A stretch of 64,000 bases of DNA from Elgaria multicarinata webbii (lineage: Eukaryota; Chordata; Lepidosauria; Squamata; Anguidae): positions 28,877,501 to 28,941,500 of the forward strand of contig NC_086182.1 of NCBI RefSeq assembly GCF_023053635.1. Reading direction: 5' to 3'. Below are positions 28,501 through 34,500 of the stretch, in pieces; positions within the stretch are counted from its first letter, which is position 1; each line of letters opens with the position of its first letter. The notes below the pieces were generated by a model, which saw only the letters and a list, made by a program, of their open reading frames with translations, did not search any database and was not told where the DNA came from. The translations under genes were made by a program, and so were the position numbers.

Positions 28501-31500
28501 TATTGCCCTTTTTATTGTTATGTTTGTAGCTGCTACCAACCAAGTTCTTAATTAGTATTTGTATTTCCACATTAAACTTTTATCTTGGTTATTCTGTGTG
28601 TTTGTGTGCCTTTATTCCAAGGTTATACCGGTCCCGTAATACGGGGGATTGGGGGAAGCACCCTGAGGGAACCCTTGGGAAGACCTGATTGACTCGGGCT
28701 TCCTTTACACCTGCCAGCTCCCTACCCAAGGAAAGAAGCTTAATAGGCAATTCACCAGCTGCTTATATTTCTATCACACTTTTGCTCCAAGGATCTTTTT
28801 CTCCCTTACATTGCCATGTTATACTAACAACAAAACTACAAGGTAGGTCAGGGTGAGTGAGTGAGACAGGACAGGAAGTGTCATGGCTAAGTGGTGCTTG
28901 AAACCCAGATGTCCCCTGACACTAAATCAGTCAAATCTGCAGCTTTGCAAGTCACTCCTAGGCCCTGGCACTGCAGCAACCCTCACACACAAATAAATAG
29001 AGTGTCCTCCACTGTGGCAATCTAATTATTTGTGGCAGCTTATGTCTGCCTTGCAAATAAGTTCACAAAAGCGGAGGTGGTTGTTGCTATTATTTTATTA
29101 GCCCTATATGGTCCGGGTCTAGGTTATTTGAAAGAACGTATTTTCCCTTATGAGCCTGCCCGTGCTTTGAGATCTTCTGGAGAAGCCCTTCTTTCATTCC
29201 CACCATCTTCACAGGCACGCTTGGTGGGAACATGGGAGAGGGCCTTCTCGGTGGCTGCTCCGGTGCTCTGGAACTCTCTTCCCAGGGAAGCTAGGCTGGC
29301 TCCCTCCTTGATGGGCTTTCGGAAGAAGGCTAAAACTTTTTTGTTCCAGCAGGCCTTTGGAGAATAATCTGGCCCTCCATCTATGTTATTGTCTTATAAT
29401 TTTGTTGTGTATTTTAAATGTTTATGGTTTTGTTCCCTCCCCCCCAATGTATATTTTAAACTTTGTAAGGCCGCCTTGAGGCCCAACATCGGGCAAAAGG
29501 TGGGATACTACTACTACTAATAATAATAATAATAACAACAACAACTACTGATGACTAAGTCATTCATTTATGGGCCATAAAGGATGGAGCGGGGAAGCCA
29601 CTTTTTGTGCAGACTGATCATCTTGAGTTAATGCTTATTCGCCGCTTAGTGATTTAGAAGAAAGCCTCTTTGATATCAATAGAACATATTTTTATGATGC
29701 CTACTTAGGGTGCCTGTACAAACCGCTGTGCTTACCTGGGATTTCAACCAGTAAGAAGTACAACCCAGCAGCATGAAGAGCATACAACCGCTGATGAACA
29801 CTGGCCTTCTTACTCTGGGCCTCTTGGACAAAGTGATACAATACGGCCACAATGGCACTGTGGGAGATATTGTTGTCTGCAAAAAGAGGCCAGATGCTCT
29901 GAAACAGAAGAAGAAAATCTGAGCGGAGGAGGAAACACAACACCTCTCATATCGTGACATCAAATACTCAGGCAGCAGCCGAGTGATCTCTTTGGAATTG
30001 AAGAGAAAAGCATTCTCGGTTAGATGTTATGAAGTTTGTAGCGGTTAGCGCAGAGCTTTCCAAACTTTTCATGTTGGTGACACACTTTTTAGACACGCAT
30101 CATTTCACGACACAGTAATTCAGTTTTACTAGCAAACCGGAGGTTAAACTAACCCCTTATAAGAGATACGGACACATACATAAATTGTAATAACGAAATG
30201 TATGGCGACACAACATATCTCATGAAAACCTTTCATTTATATTTTTTAAAAATGTATGATTTGCAAAGATAATAACATACATTTCCAAGACTTTTCACAT
30301 TGAACCAATTTTGTTGAGTGGCGGTTGAGACGGTGTTCTATCAAAAAACTGGACCCACGGAATTTCTCGAATGCATCACTTCAGGTGCAGGCACGTCACC
30401 GGAAGTGATGCGGAATCAGCTGTTTCGACCCGATTATGCATACTGCGCATGCGCAGTGCCTGTATGATCCCTCGACCGTGGTGTGCATACACGGATATGA
30501 CAGAAGGGGAATATACTAGTGCACCATACTAATCGCACCTTTGCCGCATAAAAATGCATGCAAGTTGGTATCGCTTATTTCACAGAGACTCAGAGGTTTC
30601 TCGTTATGTTCGCGTGACACACCTACACACTGCAGCGGACACACTAACATGTCGCGACACACAGTTTGGAAAGCTCTGGGTTAGAGTGTTGGACTAGGAT
30701 TGGGAGATCCGGGTTCTACTCCTCACTGCCATGAAGCTCACTGGATGAGTTCAGGCCAGCCACTGACCTACCAAACAGAGTTGTTGTGAAGGTAAAATAA
30801 AGAGGAAGAGGATCATGTATGCCTCCTTGGGCTTTTGGGAAGAGAGGTGGGATACAGATGTAACAAAAGAAAAATAAATAGTTATTTACCATGCTTAAAC
30901 TAGGGTGTGTGAACGTATGAGGGTTACGACCTAACCAGAGAGTTCTGTCAAGTCCTGGATAGACTGAACCACTGTCTTTAACTACCCTGGCAAAGTGCTA
31001 ACAGCCAACCCTATGCAGTGTAGTGTACTAAGTCAATTTAAATTAATGCTTGGGAGGGGGGGCATAACTCAGGATAGGACTGAGATATATGGTGCTCCAA
31101 GATGCTCTTGTTGGAGCCATTCTCTCAAGCATTCGATTCTAAAATCGCCACCAGTAAATCAGAATAAAGCAGGCCGACCTTTGGTACCAGAACAAATGTG
31201 TGTCTTACCTCGGTGGCCTCATGGTCATCTGCAGCGAAAGGGTAGAGAGCCTTGTAGAGTTGAGAGAAGGCATCCAAACCATCCTCCGTTATCAAGCCCT
31301 CTGTTCTAGAATCCAAAGGCTCCGTCTCAGTGAAGTCTAATTCCCAAGCTGTGTCAATCCAGGCTGAAATGAGAAAATGTAACTTATTACAATGTATAAG
31401 GTGCTTTTCAGGCAAGAAGGGAGGGAAATCTATACCTACATCAATTATAAAATGGATGAGTTTTTGTTTTTAACTTAATACACTATTCATGGTTATTCTC

Positions 31501-34500
31501 TAGCTTTGCTAACATAAAGACTGTCATGTTTCTTTTTGCTTCTGCTCTCTGCCTAATCAGGAGTCTATATGTTTCACTTGAGGCAGATGAAGCCAGACTT
31601 CTATGTTTTTTTAAAACACGAGTGTGCCATCGCTTCTTCATCTTAGAATTCTAGGTGTGTAACCAGCACCTAGAAGAGGCTAACTCAGTGGTTCCCAAAA
31701 TGGGCAGTACTGCCCCCTTGGGGACGGTGGGATTGCATAGGGGGACGTTAAGAGGCAAGGGGGCGGCAGGGGGGCGCTAAGAGGCAAGGGGGCGGCAGGG
31801 AGGCGCTCGCGGTGGTCTTTTCCGAGAAACGCCTCTCCAGAAGGTCTTAAAACCCAGGGACATTTTTATGGGAGAAGGTAGTTTGGTCCCAAGCCATACA
31901 GGGGAAGAATCAACACATGTATTAATATAGTTTAAGAACAGTCCTTTTAATAGTGAATTGAAATGTTTCAAAAGCACCAAAACACTAATAAAGAGACATA
32001 CCCTGCTTGGTGTGCCCCGCCACGCTGGCTGCAAAACAGAGGCGTTCGCTCTCTTTTCCCTCCCTCCCTCGGCAAGCCTGTGGTGGGTGCTTCAGATTTT
32101 GAATAAATATTCAACTAATCGTTACTGTTTTGAATTTTATTGTTATTATGAAAACTGCTATTCTGAATAATGATTTTTATTGGTTCTGGGCATGAGTTTG
32201 TGGAACCAAGGGGGCGGTGACATGAAAAAGTTTGGGAACCACTGGGCTAACTCATTCTATTTACAATCTCCATCTTGACAGTGGGTTTAAACACAGGCCT
32301 TATAGCTACAACATCTAGCGTATTTTGTTTTTTTATCTTTGCACAGCTTCTTTTCGTACTACACAGCCTGATTAAGAGTCTTTGAAAACTTGAAAGCTAG
32401 CACACTACTTTGTGATACTTTGGTTGGTCCTAAGGAAGACTATGCCCAAACATGGGTTTTGTAAAATAAAATAACAATCTTGAAATGACAGCATAATAAA
32501 TGGAGGAACATTAAACATAATAAACGGAGGAGCACTGAACAAACAGAAAGCTGCCAACCACAATGACAAATCTGTCCAAGGGAGACAATATTTTTTAAAA
32601 AGAAAACTGGGATGAGCTATAAACCTAAAAAAAAATTAATATGTTCCAGATTTCCAATTTATGAACATTCTGGGAAGTGTTTCTACGCCAGAGATTTCTG
32701 ATGATTTCCTTTGGCCATGCACCCAGAATTCTCTATTGGAGATCTCCAACAGATCATTCTCCTTGCCCTCACCAGACTATAATTCTGAGGAAGCTTTCGG
32801 GGAAACCAAGACAATTGAACTGGAATAAAATTTTATAACTTTGAAGGAGATAGCCAAAAGGGTGTGCAAACTCATAAACATAGCTGAACACAGCTGTTGC
32901 TCTGATGCTTCAGGAAGATCCTCACATCTCAAAAGGCATCAAGTATGACGAATATTTGGAAGTTTTGGGTGCCAGGCATTCTGACTCTTCTGCATGTACT
33001 CACTTCCATTTAAAAACATCCCTAAGAAAAACTCAACTGACTCACTAGAATAGCAATCAGCCTCCCCTATGCCATTATCTTTTTAAAATAACTATGGAAT
33101 TGAAGGAGAGAAAGACGACCTGAAGCATAAATTAGAAACTCTTACTAAAACTAATTATGGCACATCAGCTTCTGCAATTCCAGGGCAAACATTGAAACGC
33201 TCACTTTTATGCATCCATTCATTTTTTCTACACTGATATCACAAGGATAGGAGCTGACGACCAATTTAAACTCAGTTTCCCCCACCATTTTAGAATAAAT
33301 GTGAGTCATCTTGATTTAAGAAGGCTACATGGAAAGAATTGGACTTGTCAAGCTTGTGACCCTTCGACCCCAAATACTAAAACCTAAAACCGTTTGTTAT
33401 TTCAGAATGCAACCCAATGACGTCTCCAATGGAAGTAAGATTGCCCCTTTGAGGGTTACTTATTACATGCTAGTATCCTGCCACCCTATTATATTGCACC
33501 TTCAGCTTTGCTTATTGTTTCAGAGAATGAGTTGAGTCCTGGCTCACCCCAACACACACAAACACACATATAAGAAGAGCCCTGATGCTGGATCAGACCA
33601 AAGGTCCATCTAGTCCAGCACCCTGTTCTTACAGTGGCCAACCAGCTGTCAACCAGGAACCCACAGAATTCTCATCAGACCTCACACACTCACACTCTCT
33701 CTCTCACACACACACACAGACACCAGTATAAGGGATAAGATGTCTCCCTCCCAACCCTTTCACCACCAAAGGACCCAGGAGTTCTAGCACATACACACAC
33801 ACACACCCCAAGTAAATACAGGACCCAGGAGTCCTGGCGCTCCCAATCCCAAAACACAGAGTAGGTACACATACAGGAGCCAGGAGTCCTGGTTCTCCTT
33901 TCCCCGCTCCCAGGGGAAAAAAGGATATAGGACCCAGGAGTCCTGGCTCCACCCCACCCACAACGCAGAGAAGAGGGTGCAATTATAGAACCCAGGAGTC
34001 CTGCCCCCCAAGTGTAACCATAGAAGCCAGGAGTCCTGGCTCTCCCTCCAAGTGTCTATAGGGGGGACCCAGGAGTCCTGCCCCCCAAGTGTAACCATAG
34101 AACCCAGGAGTCCTGGCTCTCCCTCCCTCCCTCCAAGTGTCTATAAGGGGGAACCCAGGAGCCCTGCCCCCCAAGTGCAACCATAGAACCCAGGAGTCCT
34201 GGCTCTCCCTCCCTCCCTTCCAAAGTGTATAAAGGGGACCCAGGAGCCCTGCCCCCCAAGTGTAACCATAGAACCCAGGAGTCCTGGCTCTCCCTCCCTC
34301 CCTTCCAAAGTGTATAAAGGGGACCCAGGAGCCCTGCCCCCCAAGTATAACCATAGAAGCCAGGAGTCCTGGCTCTCCCTCCCTCCCTCCAAGTGTCTAT
34401 AGGGGGGAACCCAGGAGCCCTGCCCCCCAAGTGTAACCATAGAAGCCAGGAGTCCTGGCTCTCCCTCCCTCCCTCCAAGTGTCTATAGGGGGGAACCCAG

